From: Rhodococcus sp. (in: high G+C Gram-positive bacteria) | Lineage (GTDB): Bacteria; Actinomycetota; Actinomycetes; Mycobacteriales; Mycobacteriaceae | Reading direction: 5' to 3' | Assembly (NCBI RefSeq): GCF_023264675.1 | Contig: NZ_JAHFVG010000002.1 | Span: 1 to 64,000, forward strand | DNA length: 64,000 bases | Shown here: in pieces, positions 17,107 through 26,653 of the stretch | Layout of the letters: each line of letters opens with the position of its first letter | Numbering within the stretch: the first letter of the stretch is position 1 | Program-made: the position numbers and the translations under genes | Notes under the pieces: model-generated | Databases searched by the model: none | What the model was told of the DNA's origin: nothing | Seen by the model: the letters and a program-made list of their open reading frames with translations, nothing else

Positions 17107-18113
17107 GACCACTACTCGCCCGCGTTCGGTCGATCACCTCGACGATGTCACGCGACTTCTGGCGCGGCATGGTCGCTATCGTGATCGTCGTCCTTCTTTT
17201 CGTCGCGGTGATCGGCTATCAGCATCTGGGAATCGGCAACCGCACCGTCGAGGTCCTCTTCGCGCAATCCGCCGGACTGCGGGTGGGGGACGACGTACGC
17301 ATCGCCGGAGTATCCGCCGGGGAGGTCGACTCCCTCTCGTTGGCGGGTGATCACGTGGCGGTCGAGCTCGCGGTGGACGACGCCGTGGAGTTGGGCTCCG
17401 ACACGAGGGCCGAGATCAAGCTCTCCACGATCCTGGGATCACGGTACGTCGCGCTCACGCCGGCAGGGGACGAACCCTTGGACGACAGCCCGATCGATCT
17501 GGCCCACAGCACAGTTCCCTTCGATCTGCAGAAGGCGATCGAGACGGGTACACCGGTGATCGAACAGATCGACGCGGCGACGGTGCGCGAGTCGCTGACT
17601 ACGGTCGCCGGTCAACTCGAGGGCACTCCCGAGCTGACTGGACAGGCATTGGACAGTATCTCGGCGCTGTCCAAGGTGATCGCCGACCGCGGCGATCAGA
17701 TAGCCGAACTTCTCGAAAGCGCTGACCAGGTGACGGCGCGACTGTCGGAGAACAGCACCGCCCTGATGTCGATGCTGGATCAAGGTGCTGCGCTAGCGGG
17801 AGCCATTGTCTCGCAGCGAGGTACGGTGGCGAAGCTGATCGCCACCACCGACGACCTCACTGCCCAGCTCGACTCCGCGTTCACCGAGAACCGCGCTGCC
17901 ATAGATCCTCTGATCGGTCAATTGGCAGCATTGAGTAGAGGTTTGGCCAACAACGACGACACCTTGCGCCGTGTCTACGAGGGTCTGCCCGTCACGGTCC
18001 GGCAGTTGACCAATGCCTCGGGGAACGGACCGTACGTCGACATCGCTACCCCGTGGTCATTGTTGCCGGACAACTGGCTGTGCGCCGCCCAGGTAGTTCA
18101 GGGGTGCCGATGA
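17103..18113 (+). CDS. mceC: MceC family protein
   Basis: 336 residues from ATG 17103, overlapping the mceB stop (ATGA). N-terminal anchor GMVAIVIVVLLFVAVIGY, MCE domain GLRVGDDVRIAGVSAGEVDSL, helical stalk, and a C-terminal NWLCAAQVVQGCR with two cysteines. No Pro-rich tail, unlike some MceC proteins. Confidence 0.92.
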   Translation: MRPLLARVRSITSTMSRDFWRGMVAIVIVVLLFVAVIGYQHLGIGNRTVEVLFAQSAGLRVGDDVRIAGVSAGEVDSLSLAGDHVAVELAVDDAVELGSDTRAEIKLSTILGSRYVALTPAGDEPLDDSPIDLAHSTVPFDLQKAIETGTPVIEQIDAATVRESLTTVAGQLEGTPELTGQALDSISALSKVIADRGDQIAELLESADQVTARLSENSTALMSMLDQGAALAGAIVSQRGTVAKLIATTDDLTAQLDSAFTENRAAIDPLIGQLAALSRGLANNDDTLRRVYEGLPVTVRQLTNASGNGPYVDIATPWSLLPDNWLCAAQVVQGCR

Positions 18114-19210
18114 GAGCCTGGATTCGCGTTGCCGCGGCTGTGTCCCTGACCGCAGTCTCCGTGTCGAGTGCCGGCTGCGGCCTGCCCCGATCGATCTCCT
18201 CCGCTACCGGTTCGACCATCACCATCACCGCCGATCTGGACAACGCTGCCGGACTCTACGAGGGAAACGAGGTTGCGGTGTTGGGCATGTCGGTAGGAAC
18301 GGTCGACAGCATCGAGGCGCAGGGCTCGCACGTGAGAATCACCATGACGGTCGACGGGTCGGTGCAGCTGCCTGCCGATCTCGACGTGGCGACGATCTCG
18401 ACGTCGGTGGTGACCGATCGGCACGTCGAGTTGACCCCGCCGTATTCGGGATCCGGGCCGGTACTGGTCGACGGTGCCCATGTGCCACTGGCGAAAACGC
18501 ATGTACCCGTGGAGATCGACAGAGTGCTCGCTGCCGTGACAAGACTGTCGAGCACTCTCGCCGACGACAGCGACGGCAATCGACCGATTGCGGACCTGTT
18601 GGCCGTGACGAACGAGGGGTTGACGGGAAACGGAGCCAAGATTCGGTCGACGCTCGACGACCTGTCCGCGGCCTTGGCGGTCGGGGTCGACAACCAGGAT
18701 TCGTTGACTTCTCTGATCACCTCCGTCAGCGAGCTGACGCGGATTTCCGCGGAGAACGACACCCAGATCCGCGACTTCTCCTCCTCCATGGCACAGGTGT
18801 TCGGTGAAGCCGGTGACCAGTCGGCTGCCCTCGGCGATACTGTCGCCCAGGTCGATCAGATCGCCGATCAGCTTTCCGGATTGGTCGAGACGAACCGAGC
18901 CTCGTTTCCAGCACTGTTCGCCGACCTGCAGACTGCGGTGTCCGGTCTGGCCGATCACGGTCGCGAACTCTCCGAGACCATCGATACCGCACCGACTCTC
19001 TTCCGAAATCTCGAGAACGCCACCGACCCGGTCTCGAAAGCTTTGCGCGTGCACTTTCTCACCGACAGAACGGTATTCGATACCGAATTGGTCAACAAGT
19101 TCTGTGAGCAGATTCAGATGAAGTCCGAGGGCTGCCGAACCGGTCGCGTCTACGACTTCGGACCGGACTTCGGTATCTCGGCCGCCCTGCTGGGGCTGAG
19201 TCAGCCATGA
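18110..19210 (+). CDS. mceD: MceD family protein with lipobox
   Basis: 366 residues from ATG 18110, overlapping the mceC stop (ATGA). Instead of a transmembrane anchor the N-terminus ends in VSVSSAGC, a lipobox with lipid-modified Cys23, followed by the MCE domain (GLYEGNEVAVLGMSVGTVDSI). In well-known mce operons the lipoprotein is MceE; here both the fourth and fifth proteins are predicted lipoproteins. The C-terminal region has CEQIQMKSEGC. Confidence 0.9.
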   Translation: MRAWIRVAAAVSLTAVSVSSAGCGLPRSISSATGSTITITADLDNAAGLYEGNEVAVLGMSVGTVDSIEAQGSHVRITMTVDGSVQLPADLDVATISTSVVTDRHVELTPPYSGSGPVLVDGAHVPLAKTHVPVEIDRVLAAVTRLSSTLADDSDGNRPIADLLAVTNEGLTGNGAKIRSTLDDLSAALAVGVDNQDSLTSLITSVSELTRISAENDTQIRDFSSSMAQVFGEAGDQSAALGDTVAQVDQIADQLSGLVETNRASFPALFADLQTAVSGLADHGRELSETIDTAPTLFRNLENATDPVSKALRVHFLTDRTVFDTELVNKFCEQIQMKSEGCRTGRVYDFGPDFGISAALLGLSQP

Positions 19211-20346
19211 GGTCCTGGGTGACGCCGATTGCCGCTTTCTCGGTTGCAGCGATTCTTGCAGGCTGCAGCACCACACTCGAAGACCTGCCGCTCCCGAGCC
19301 CCGGGGTCGGGGCCGACTCCTATCGCATCGACGCAGTCTTCACCGATGCCCTGAACCTTCCGCAGCAGGCGAAGGTCAAACTCGGCGGCGTCGACATCGG
19401 CCAGGTCCAGGAGATCGACGCCGAGAACTACACGGCGCGAGTGCAGATGGCCATCCGATCCGGAGTCGACCTGCCAGTCGATGTGAGAGCCGAACTACGC
19501 CAGGCCACACCGTTGGGTGACGTCTTCGTCTCGCTGTCGTCGCCGACCGAGAGCTCCGATACCTCTCGACTGCAACCCGATTCGACCATCGATGTCGGGT
19601 CCACCTCCGCGGGTGCCAGTGTCGAGGAACTGCTCGCGTCGGCGTCGCTCGTCGTCAACGGCGGCGGTGTCAGCAGACTGCAGACCATCGTCTCGGAACT
19701 GGACACCGCGATGACCGGTCGCAGCGCCGACGCGTCGAACATTCTCACCGAGCTCACTGCCACGGTGACGAGCCTGAACGAGCGCACCGACCAGATCGAC
19801 TCGATGCTGGATCGGACCCAGGAACTCAGTTCGATTCTGGGTGAGAGAACCGCGGCCATCGACGCGATTGCGCAGCAACTCCCCGATTTCACCCGCACCC
19901 TGGCCGACAACAGTAGAGGTATCACCGAGCTCATCAACTCAGCAGGAAGTATGGCCGACAAGCTCGGAACCTTCACCGGCGAAGCAGGTCCGGAGCTACG
20001 TAGCCTCCTGATCGGCGCGCAGCAGACGTTCTCGTCCGTCGCGGCGATCGGGGACGACCTCGACATCGCGATGAAGCAACTGGAGCAACTCGCGCCGAAG
20101 CTCGCCTCCAATACCAAGGGCAACTCGGTCGCGATCTACGTTCGACTGTCCTGGTTGAGCTTGGCTGCGCTGGACGATCCGGCGAGCCACTGGCCGGGGG
20201 CGAAGGACGGCGAGGACTTCGTCGGTAGCCTCCTCGACACGTTGAACCGCGTCTACGGACGCGTGACCGGGCAGGGACTGACACCCGAACCCACCGTCGA
20301 ACCGCCGACTCCGAGCGGCACCGCGAACGACGGGGCAGGCCGATGA
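19207..20346 (+). CDS. mceE: MceE family lipoprotein
   Basis: 379 residues from ATG 19207 (ATGA overlap with mceD). Signal peptide with lipobox AAILAGC (Cys20), MCE domain (NLPQQAKVKLGGVDIGQVQEI), long helical region, and a short Pro/Thr-rich end (TPEPTVEPPTPSGT). This is the LprK-type lipoprotein of the Mce complex. Confidence 0.92.
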   Translation: MRSWVTPIAAFSVAAILAGCSTTLEDLPLPSPGVGADSYRIDAVFTDALNLPQQAKVKLGGVDIGQVQEIDAENYTARVQMAIRSGVDLPVDVRAELRQATPLGDVFVSLSSPTESSDTSRLQPDSTIDVGSTSAGASVEELLASASLVVNGGGVSRLQTIVSELDTAMTGRSADASNILTELTATVTSLNERTDQIDSMLDRTQELSSILGERTAAIDAIAQQLPDFTRTLADNSRGITELINSAGSMADKLGTFTGEAGPELRSLLIGAQQTFSSVAAIGDDLDIAMKQLEQLAPKLASNTKGNSVAIYVRLSWLSLAALDDPASHWPGAKDGEDFVGSLLDTLNRVYGRVTGQGLTPEPTVEPPTPSGTANDGAGR

Positions 20347-21500
20347 TTCTGCGCCGCTGGGTGAATCAACATCGGGTGCTCGTCTCGAACACCGCGCTCG
20401 TGCTCGTCCTACTCATGGGGGCGGCATACCTCACCGTCGGAGCGCTGCGTATCGATCCACTCGCGAACGACTACCGCGTCACCGTGCGGCTCGACGGATC
20501 GGGTGGGTTGCAGGCGAACGGAGATGTTTCGGTGCGCGGGCAACGAATCGGGCGGGTCGCCGCCGTCGAGATCACCTCGAGTGGTGTCGAGGCGCAGCTG
20601 AACATCTCGGCGGGCACCCTCGTCCCCGCCCACGGCACCGTCGTGGTGGCAGCGTTGTCCGCCGCGGGCGAGCAGTACATCGATTTCCGTCCCGATTCCG
20701 ACGGTGCTCCGTATCTGGTCGACGGCGATGTGGTCGACAGCGACAGGACGACCATCCCGGTGCCGTTCTCGACGATGCTCGAGGGCGTCACCGATCTGGT
20801 GAGCCAAATCGACCCTTCCCAGCTGTCGTCGATCATCGACGAACTCGATACCGCAACGGCGGGCGGCACCGCGCAGCTGCAGGCGATCATCGATGGTGGT
20901 GGCGCACTGGTCGCCGGCCTGGACTCCGTACTGCCCGAGACGGTCACCTTGATTCGTACCGGGCGGACGCTGCTGCGCACCGTCGGCGACGTCGAACCCG
21001 ATCTGACCCGACTCTCGATCGGTGGCACTGCGTTGGCCGACCAGTTGGCTGCGTCGGACGCCGAGGTTCGTGCTCTGCTCGACGACACACCCGCACGTCT
21101 CGATTCCACCAAAGCCGTCATCGGCGAGAACCGCAACGCAGGCGGTGACCTGCTGAAGAACCTGGCTCGCATCGCCCGATCCGCTCGCCTGCACACCCCC
21201 GCGATCGAGGCACTGTTCCCGGCGATGTCGGCGGGCGCGGGCGCGTTCGGGCTCGCCGGTCACGACAACCAGCTCAACGTCGTCGCGGACCCTTACCCGA
21301 GGCCCACTTGCGACTACCTCAACCCGACGGTGTCGCCGTCCATCGCTGCACTGGCACCGCCACTGAAGTACATGTACTGCAACAGCACCGAGCCGGGGTT
21401 GCAGGTTCGCGGATCCCAGAACGTGCCACGTCCACCCGGCGACGACACCGGAGGTCCGCCGGCCGGGGCAACCGGGCAAGAGCGCACGGCAGGCGGCTGA
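20343..21500 (+). CDS. mceF: MceF family protein
   Basis: 385 residues from ATG 20343 (ATGA overlap). N-terminal anchor VSNTALVLVLLMGAAYLTVGAL, MCE domain (GLQANGDVSVRGQRIGRVAAV), helical region, then a low-complexity Pro/Gly tail (VPRPPGDDTGGPPAGATGQ). Last of the six Mce proteins. Confidence 0.92.
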   Translation: MILRRWVNQHRVLVSNTALVLVLLMGAAYLTVGALRIDPLANDYRVTVRLDGSGGLQANGDVSVRGQRIGRVAAVEITSSGVEAQLNISAGTLVPAHGTVVVAALSAAGEQYIDFRPDSDGAPYLVDGDVVDSDRTTIPVPFSTMLEGVTDLVSQIDPSQLSSIIDELDTATAGGTAQLQAIIDGGGALVAGLDSVLPETVTLIRTGRTLLRTVGDVEPDLTRLSIGGTALADQLAASDAEVRALLDDTPARLDSTKAVIGENRNAGGDLLKNLARIARSARLHTPAIEALFPAMSAGAGAFGLAGHDNQLNVVADPYPRPTCDYLNPTVSPSIAALAPPLKYMYCNSTEPGLQVRGSQNVPRPPGDDTGGPPAGATGQERTAGG

Positions 21501-21542
21501 CCTGCCCGTCCCTATTCCAGTCTTCGCCACGAAGGAGCCGAC

Positions 21543-22160
21543 ATGACCGATCTGACAACGACCGACTCGCGTACGAACGATCCGACAACGAAGTCACAGG
21601 CGGACCAGCCCGCCGAATTGCCCGAGACAGAGTCCGCCGATCCGCCCCGGTCCCCGGACCGCACACATCGGCGGCCATCGAAGATGGTGTCCGTTCTCGC
21701 GGTGGTGTCGATCGCCGCGATCGCCGTCGCCGGAGTGTTCGCCTACCAACTCGAACACCGGAGGTCGTTGGACACGTCCCGCACCGAGGCCGTCGATACT
21801 GCGCGCGAATTCGCTGTCACCATGTTCACCTACAGTGCCGCTACGTTCGACACGTACGTCGACGACGTATTGGCAGGCGCGACCGGGCCTTTGGCTGATA
21901 CGTTCACCGAGACCAGCAGTGACCTGCGAGCGACTCTGGTCGACGCCGGTGCCACATCGTCGGCGCAGGTCCTGGAGATCGCTGCCCAATCGACGGCTGT
22001 CGACCGGGTGGAGGTGTTGGTGATCATCGATCAGACGGCATCGAATGCCACGGTCACCGAGCCGCGCCAGGCGGTGAACGCGGTGGTCATGACTCTCGAA
22101 AAGCAGGAAGACGGTAGGTGGTTGACCAGTGACGTCGCCAATCCCAGTGCCTCGCAGTAA
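21543..22160 (+). CDS. Mce-associated membrane protein
   Basis: 205 residues: a disordered Thr/Pro/Asp-rich N-terminus (1-45), one transmembrane helix (about 48-68, MVSVLAVVSIAAIAVAGVFAY) and a periplasmic-side NTF2-like domain, the layout of Mas proteins found downstream of mceF. AAGGAG six nt before the ATG. Such proteins stabilise the importer. Its 3' end overlaps the kinase gene by up to 32 nt. Confidence 0.88.
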   Translation: MTDLTTTDSRTNDPTTKSQADQPAELPETESADPPRSPDRTHRRPSKMVSVLAVVSIAAIAVAGVFAYQLEHRRSLDTSRTEAVDTAREFAVTMFTYSAATFDTYVDDVLAGATGPLADTFTETSSDLRATLVDAGATSSAQVLEIAAQSTAVDRVEVLVIIDQTASNATVTEPRQAVNAVVMTLEKQEDGRWLTSDVANPSASQ

Positions 22161-23571
22161 TACCGGCAACGCGCTTTCCGCGGGACCCTATCCGGACGGC
22201 CCGCCTCCTGAAGCCCTCGAGATCGAGTATCCCGACCTGACACATTTCGGACTCGAAGAGTTGGGCCGGGCAGCCTGGATCACCGTCGTTCTCGTCGCGG
22301 CCGTAGCCATCGCCGTGATCCGGTGGCCTGCGTCGTGGCTCGGCAAACGTCGTCGCTTCGCGGTGGCTCTCGCCGAGGGCGTGGTGAAGGGTTTCGAGGC
22401 CCTTGGGCCGACGTTCGTCAAATTGGGCCAGCTGATGGCGTCGTCACCCGGCGTGTTTCCCCCGGTTCTGGCCGATGCATGTCTGCGGCTGCTCGACGGA
22501 GTCCCGCCGGTCCCGGCGCACAAGGCTCGCCGCGTGGTCGAGCGCGACCTTGGCGCAGGCATCGCGGAGCTGTTCGTGTCGTTCGACGACACGCCGCTCT
22601 CGGCGGCATCGGTGGCGCAGGTTCACGCCTGCGTGCTTCCCGACGGCCGCGAGGCGGTAGTGAAAGTGCAGCGACCCGAGATCCGACGCCGCATGCGAGT
22701 CGATCTGCGGGTTGCCTTCACCGGGGCCTCGTTGCTGGAGCGATTCTTCGAGTTCTTCAGAATTGCCAATGCGACGGCCGTGGTCCGCGATCTCAACGAT
22801 TTGACGGCCCAGGAGCTCAACAGTGCGGCGGAAGGGCTGCGCCAGGAACGATTTCGCGACAATCTGCACGTTTTCGGCGACAACGCCGGCGTGATGGTTC
22901 CGGAGATCTACTGGAGTCATTGCGGACCTCGCGTGATCTGCATGGAACGAGTTCACGGAACTCCGGTCGGCCGAATCACGCCGGACGATATCGCGGGGAT
23001 CGACTCCGAGTTGCAGCTCCGTCGGGGTGTGAAGGTCTGGTTGGAGGCCGTTGTTCTGCACGGACCGTTCCACGGCGATGTGCATGCGGGCAATCTGTGG
23101 GCTCTGGACGACGGCAGGGTGGGTTTCCTGGACTTCGGAATCGTCGGAGAACTGCCCGAGGAGTGGCGCACCGTGCTGCGCGAAATGTTTCGGGCGTCTC
23201 TGTTCGACGGCAACTACACCGAAGCTGCACGACGCATACGCGTGCTGGGCGTCATCGAAGGAACTACATTGGGCGACAAACTCATCGGCCTACAGTTGAA
23301 AAAGCTGTTCGAGCCGATTCTGGGCCGAGGAGCCGCCGGATTGGACTTGAGCAAGCTGGTCGCGTCACTGGTCGAGACCGGCAGACGCTGGGGCGTCGCT
23401 ACGCCGGAGGAGTTGGTGTTGTTCGGCAAGCAATTGGGTTACTTCGAAAGATACTCGGCCACACTGGCTCCCGACTGGGTACTGGGCCGTGACCTGTTCC
23501 TCTTCCGAAACATATTGCCGAACGAGGTTGCCGCCGCCACGCTCGCTCGAAACATCACGCTTCCGGACTAG
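22129..23571 (+). CDS. AarF/ABC1/UbiB family kinase-like protein
   Basis: 480 residues from GTG 22129; GTG 22147 is an alternative giving a shorter overlap with the Mas gene. A hydrophobic segment near residues 50-66 (AAWITVVLVAAVAIAVI) is followed by the ABC1 core: KxGQ motif FVKLGQLMASSPGVFPP, ASVAQVHACVLPDGREAVVKVQRP (nucleotide-binding Ala-rich loop and Lys), FHGDVHAGNLW (catalytic loop) and FLDFGIVGEL (DFG). Atypical kinases of this family act in isoprenoid-quinone or lipid metabolism. Its fusion to the end of an mce operon by overlap suggests a role in handling the imported lipid. Confidence 0.85.
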   Translation: MTSPIPVPRSNTGNALSAGPYPDGPPPEALEIEYPDLTHFGLEELGRAAWITVVLVAAVAIAVIRWPASWLGKRRRFAVALAEGVVKGFEALGPTFVKLGQLMASSPGVFPPVLADACLRLLDGVPPVPAHKARRVVERDLGAGIAELFVSFDDTPLSAASVAQVHACVLPDGREAVVKVQRPEIRRRMRVDLRVAFTGASLLERFFEFFRIANATAVVRDLNDLTAQELNSAAEGLRQERFRDNLHVFGDNAGVMVPEIYWSHCGPRVICMERVHGTPVGRITPDDIAGIDSELQLRRGVKVWLEAVVLHGPFHGDVHAGNLWALDDGRVGFLDFGIVGELPEEWRTVLREMFRASLFDGNYTEAARRIRVLGVIEGTTLGDKLIGLQLKKLFEPILGRGAAGLDLSKLVASLVETGRRWGVATPEELVLFGKQLGYFERYSATLAPDWVLGRDLFLFRNILPNEVAAATLARNITLPD

Positions 23572-24229
23572 AACTCGACGAGTCGAACGAGTGAGGCTGG
23601 GATTTGAACGTCGCGGGGGAGCCCTCGGCGCGCGCTATGCCCGCGATACCGCCCCACACCATCATGGTGAGGTAGTCGACGATCTCGTCGGCCGTCATCG
23701 TCTGATCGAAGATCCACCAGTGTGACGCCAACCGAACGGCACCGATCATGGCGAAAGCGATGGGTGTCGAGCCGGTCGTCGAGAACTCCAGCACGCGAAA
23801 TCTGCCGGCGATGACGGTGGCCAGCAACTCGGCGATCAGTCCTTCCGACGCGGTGATGATGTCCTGATCGCCGCCGACGCCATTGTTCGCATGGACGAAG
23901 ATGTAGATCTCAGGATCGGTGGCAACCGTCGTGATGTAGGCCGAGATGACTGCGCGAGTGAGGTGGTACTCGTCGAGATCTTCGGAGATTGCCTCGTTGA
24001 TCCGAGGCACCAGCGCCGTCTCGACGTAGCGTGCCATCGCTGCGTCGGCCAAACCCTTCTTGTCCGCGAAGTGCTTGTACAGAATGGTTTTGGATACGCC
24101 GTTCGCCGAGGCAATGGCGTCCATGCCGACGTCGCGCCCGTGCTCACGAATCGCTGCGAGAGTGCAGTCGAGCAGTTGACGCCGCCGGGCGATTCTGTGA
24201 TCGTGCCAACGATGATTTCGGCCGTCCAC
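23555..24229 (-). CDS. TetR family regulator
   Basis: 224 residues from a GTG. N-terminal HTH: RRRQLLDCTLAAIREHGRDVGMDAIASANGVSKTILYKHFADKKGL (about 16-62). Converges with the kinase gene, overlapping it by 17 bp. It is the last gene of a minus-strand operon monooxygenase - alpha/beta hydrolase - tetR, so it may autoregulate from the dyad at 26704-26719; a matching dyad in front of the mce operon makes it a candidate regulator of lipid import too. Confidence 0.87.
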   Translation of the reverse strand: MDGRNHRWHDHRIARRRQLLDCTLAAIREHGRDVGMDAIASANGVSKTILYKHFADKKGLADAAMARYVETALVPRINEAISEDLDEYHLTRAVISAYITTVATDPEIYIFVHANNGVGGDQDIITASEGLIAELLATVIAGRFRVLEFSTTGSTPIAFAMIGAVRLASHWWIFDQTMTADEIVDYLTMMVWGGIAGIARAEGSPATFKSQPHSFDSSSSSPEA

Positions 24230-24244
24230 GTTCTCGGTTCGCCC

Positions 24245-25066
24245 TCACGCCGATTGAGAGACGGTCCGCGATCCCCTCAACAGAATCGACGCAACCAGCT
24301 CCGGATCGTCCGACATCGGGACGTGCCCGAGGCCCGGGTACGTCGTCACCTCTGCCTGAGGAAACGTTCGACGCACCAAAGGCGCCTGATACACCGGCAA
24401 CACCCAGTCGCGGCGTCCCCACGCGACGGTGACGGGAACGTTCTCGTCGACCGGAGTGCTGAAGCGCGGCACGGCGTTGCCCGCCGCGTCGATAGCGCGG
24501 TTGGTGGTGATGCTGAGCGCGTCGATGGTGGCCGTCGCCGCGGGAACTCGCCACGGTTTGGCATAGAAGACACCGTTGGCGATGGTGCGACCGACGACCG
24601 AACGCATCACGGTCGGCGCGATCGGACTGATGACACGGGACACTGCCCTGAGTAGACGAAATACGAACAGCGCCCGAGTCTGATCCCAGTGTCCACGGAA
24701 GAAACCGGCAGGCGAGAGCGCGGTGGCCGAGGCAACCGACCCGCGGGCAGCAAGTTCGAGTGCGAAGTATCCACCCAACGAATTGCCGGCCACGTGCGGC
24801 TTCTCGCCGTCGACCGACACGTGCTCGAGGAATCGCTCCAATTCGGCCACGATCCATGGACCGAGGTCGAATTCTTCGGTGGGGAGTTCCGGTGAATCGC
24901 CGTGGCCCGGCAGGTCGACCGTCACCACTCGCCGATGACGTGCCAGTGTCTCGATGACACTGTCCCATGCGTGCTGGCGGTGGACGATTCCATGAATCAA
25001 CACCAAGGTCGGCCCCTCACCGCGGATGGTGTGCGCGAGTGCGGGTCCGTCGATCTCGAAAGTCAT
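24245..25066 (-). CDS. Alpha/beta hydrolase
   Basis: 273 residues with the fold's signatures: HG oxyanion loop LVLIHGIVHRQHAW, nucleophile elbow GNSLGGYFALE (Ser), WGRRDWVLPV with a likely catalytic Asp, and LGHVPMSDDPELV (His). AAGG lies upstream of the ATG. Second gene of the monooxygenase-hydrolase-tetR operon; likely cleaves an ester made by the BVMO. Substrate unknown. Confidence 0.87.
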   Translation of the reverse strand: MTFEIDGPALAHTIRGEGPTLVLIHGIVHRQHAWDSVIETLARHRRVVTVDLPGHGDSPELPTEEFDLGPWIVAELERFLEHVSVDGEKPHVAGNSLGGYFALELAARGSVASATALSPAGFFRGHWDQTRALFVFRLLRAVSRVISPIAPTVMRSVVGRTIANGVFYAKPWRVPAATATIDALSITTNRAIDAAGNAVPRFSTPVDENVPVTVAWGRRDWVLPVYQAPLVRRTFPQAEVTTYPGLGHVPMSDDPELVASILLRGSRTVSQSA

Positions 25067-25087
25067 TGCGATTCAACCTTTTCTCGT

Positions 25088-26653
25088 CTACGCGGTACGT
25101 ATGTCTGCGCGCTCGGGTCCCGCGACTTTCGTCGGCACAGTCCATCCGAACGTCATCGATTCCGTGAGATCGTCGAAACGAGCGTCGATTCTGTCGAGAA
25201 TGTAGTTCTGTCGGACCGACCACGGCCGTTCGGTGCCGGATTTCGGAAGCTCGCCGAGGGATCGCGTGACGTATCCCGATGCGAGGTCCACTACCGGTCG
25301 GGATTGCACCGGCTTGCCGCCTCGGTCGGGAATCGCGTGAGTGTAGCCGTGTGAGCGCATGTGCAGAAGCAGCTTTGCCACTGCCTGCGCAGTCATATCG
25401 GCTTTGAGTGTCCACGATGCATTCGTGTATCCGATGGACCAGGCGACGTTGGGTACGTCTTCGAGCATGTGGCCCTTGTAGACGAACTTGTCATGCACTT
25501 CGACGCGCTGCCCGTCCAGTGAGAGCTCGATGCCGCCGAATGCCTGGAGTTTCAATCCGGTTGCCGTGACGATGATGTCGGCCGCGATCTCGTCGCCCGA
25601 TTCGAGCAGAATGCCGTCGGCGGTCAGTCTGTCGATCCTGTCGGTCACCACGGTCGCGCGACCGGATCGAATGGCCTTGAAGAGGTCGCCGTCGGGGACG
25701 ACACACAGTCGCTGATCCCACGGATCGTATGTCGGGTTGAAGTGCTTGTCGACGTCGTACCCGCGAGGCAGTTGAGCTTTCGTCATCGTCCGGAACACCC
25801 GGCGCGCTGTTTTCGGTGCGCGCCGGCAGAGCTGATACGAACCGACCATCAACAGCGCGTTGCGCCATCGCAGTGCGCGGTGCGCAACCGAGTCCGGCAG
25901 GACCCGTTGAGTGAGCGTGGTGAATGGATCGGTCATCGGCAGTGAGGCGATGTAGGTCGGCGAGCGTTGCAGCATCGTGACCGATGCGGCCTCGGCGGCG
26001 AGAGAGGGCACCAATGTGATTGCGGTGGCGCCGCTTCCGATCACCACTACCTTCTTGCCGGAGTGGTCGAGATCCTCGGGCCACTGCTGGGGATGAACCA
26101 CCTGTCCGGTGAACTCGTCCATCCCGGGTAGGTCGGGGGTGTATCCACCGGAATAGTCGTAATACCCGGTGCACAGGAACACGAATCGGCTGCGGTAGGT
26201 CCGCGGCACGCCGTTCGACAGCGTCTCGACAGTCCACAGGTCCGTCGACGAATCCCAGTTTGCTGAGGTCACCGAGGTGGAGAAGTGCGTGTGCTCGTCG
26301 ATGCCGTTGGATTCGACGGTGTCGACGATGTACTGGCGAATGTCCTCGCCGTGCGCGAGGAGAGTGTCGCCCTGCCACGGCGTGTGGGGGAACGAGAAGG
26401 TGAAGATGTCACTGTCCGATCGGATACCCGGGTAGCGAAACAGGTCCCACGTGCCACCGGGGCGCTCGCGACCTTCGAGAATCGCATAACTGAGATCGGG
26501 TGCCATCTCCTGCAGGCGATAGGCCGCGCCGACGCCGGATATACCGGCACCGATGATCAGGACGTTTTTGAAGTCGTCAGTCGAACTGTCGAACTCGGGC
26601 CATTGACCTGGGCTTTTCTTCACGCCACGCCTCACTGTCTCACCGGGCTCCAT
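25088..26653 (-). CDS. Baeyer-Villiger-type flavin monooxygenase (EthA-like)
   Basis: 521 residues. FAD motif VLIIGAGISGVGAAYRL, PGGTWDLFRYPGIRSDSD, full BVMO fingerprint FTGQVVHPQQWP, and NADPH motif VVVIGSGATAITLV. The RYPGIRSDSDIFTFSF pattern is typical of EthA/AlmA-group monooxygenases that oxidise ketones, long alkanes or sulphides. The ATG at 26653 lacks a clear ribosome site; a GTG a few codons inside is possible. Starts a three-gene operon with a hydrolase and tetR. Confidence 0.87.
   Translation of the reverse strand: MEPGETVRRGVKKSPGQWPEFDSSTDDFKNVLIIGAGISGVGAAYRLQEMAPDLSYAILEGRERPGGTWDLFRYPGIRSDSDIFTFSFPHTPWQGDTLLAHGEDIRQYIVDTVESNGIDEHTHFSTSVTSANWDSSTDLWTVETLSNGVPRTYRSRFVFLCTGYYDYSGGYTPDLPGMDEFTGQVVHPQQWPEDLDHSGKKVVVIGSGATAITLVPSLAAEAASVTMLQRSPTYIASLPMTDPFTTLTQRVLPDSVAHRALRWRNALLMVGSYQLCRRAPKTARRVFRTMTKAQLPRGYDVDKHFNPTYDPWDQRLCVVPDGDLFKAIRSGRATVVTDRIDRLTADGILLESGDEIAADIIVTATGLKLQAFGGIELSLDGQRVEVHDKFVYKGHMLEDVPNVAWSIGYTNASWTLKADMTAQAVAKLLLHMRSHGYTHAIPDRGGKPVQSRPVVDLASGYVTRSLGELPKSGTERPWSVRQNYILDRIDARFDDLTESMTFGWTVPTKVAGPERADIRTA

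Noticed and set aside
18098-19276. Long minus-strand frame opposite mceD
   Set aside because: Antisense shadow of a GC-rich gene; no ribosome site and no recognisable family.
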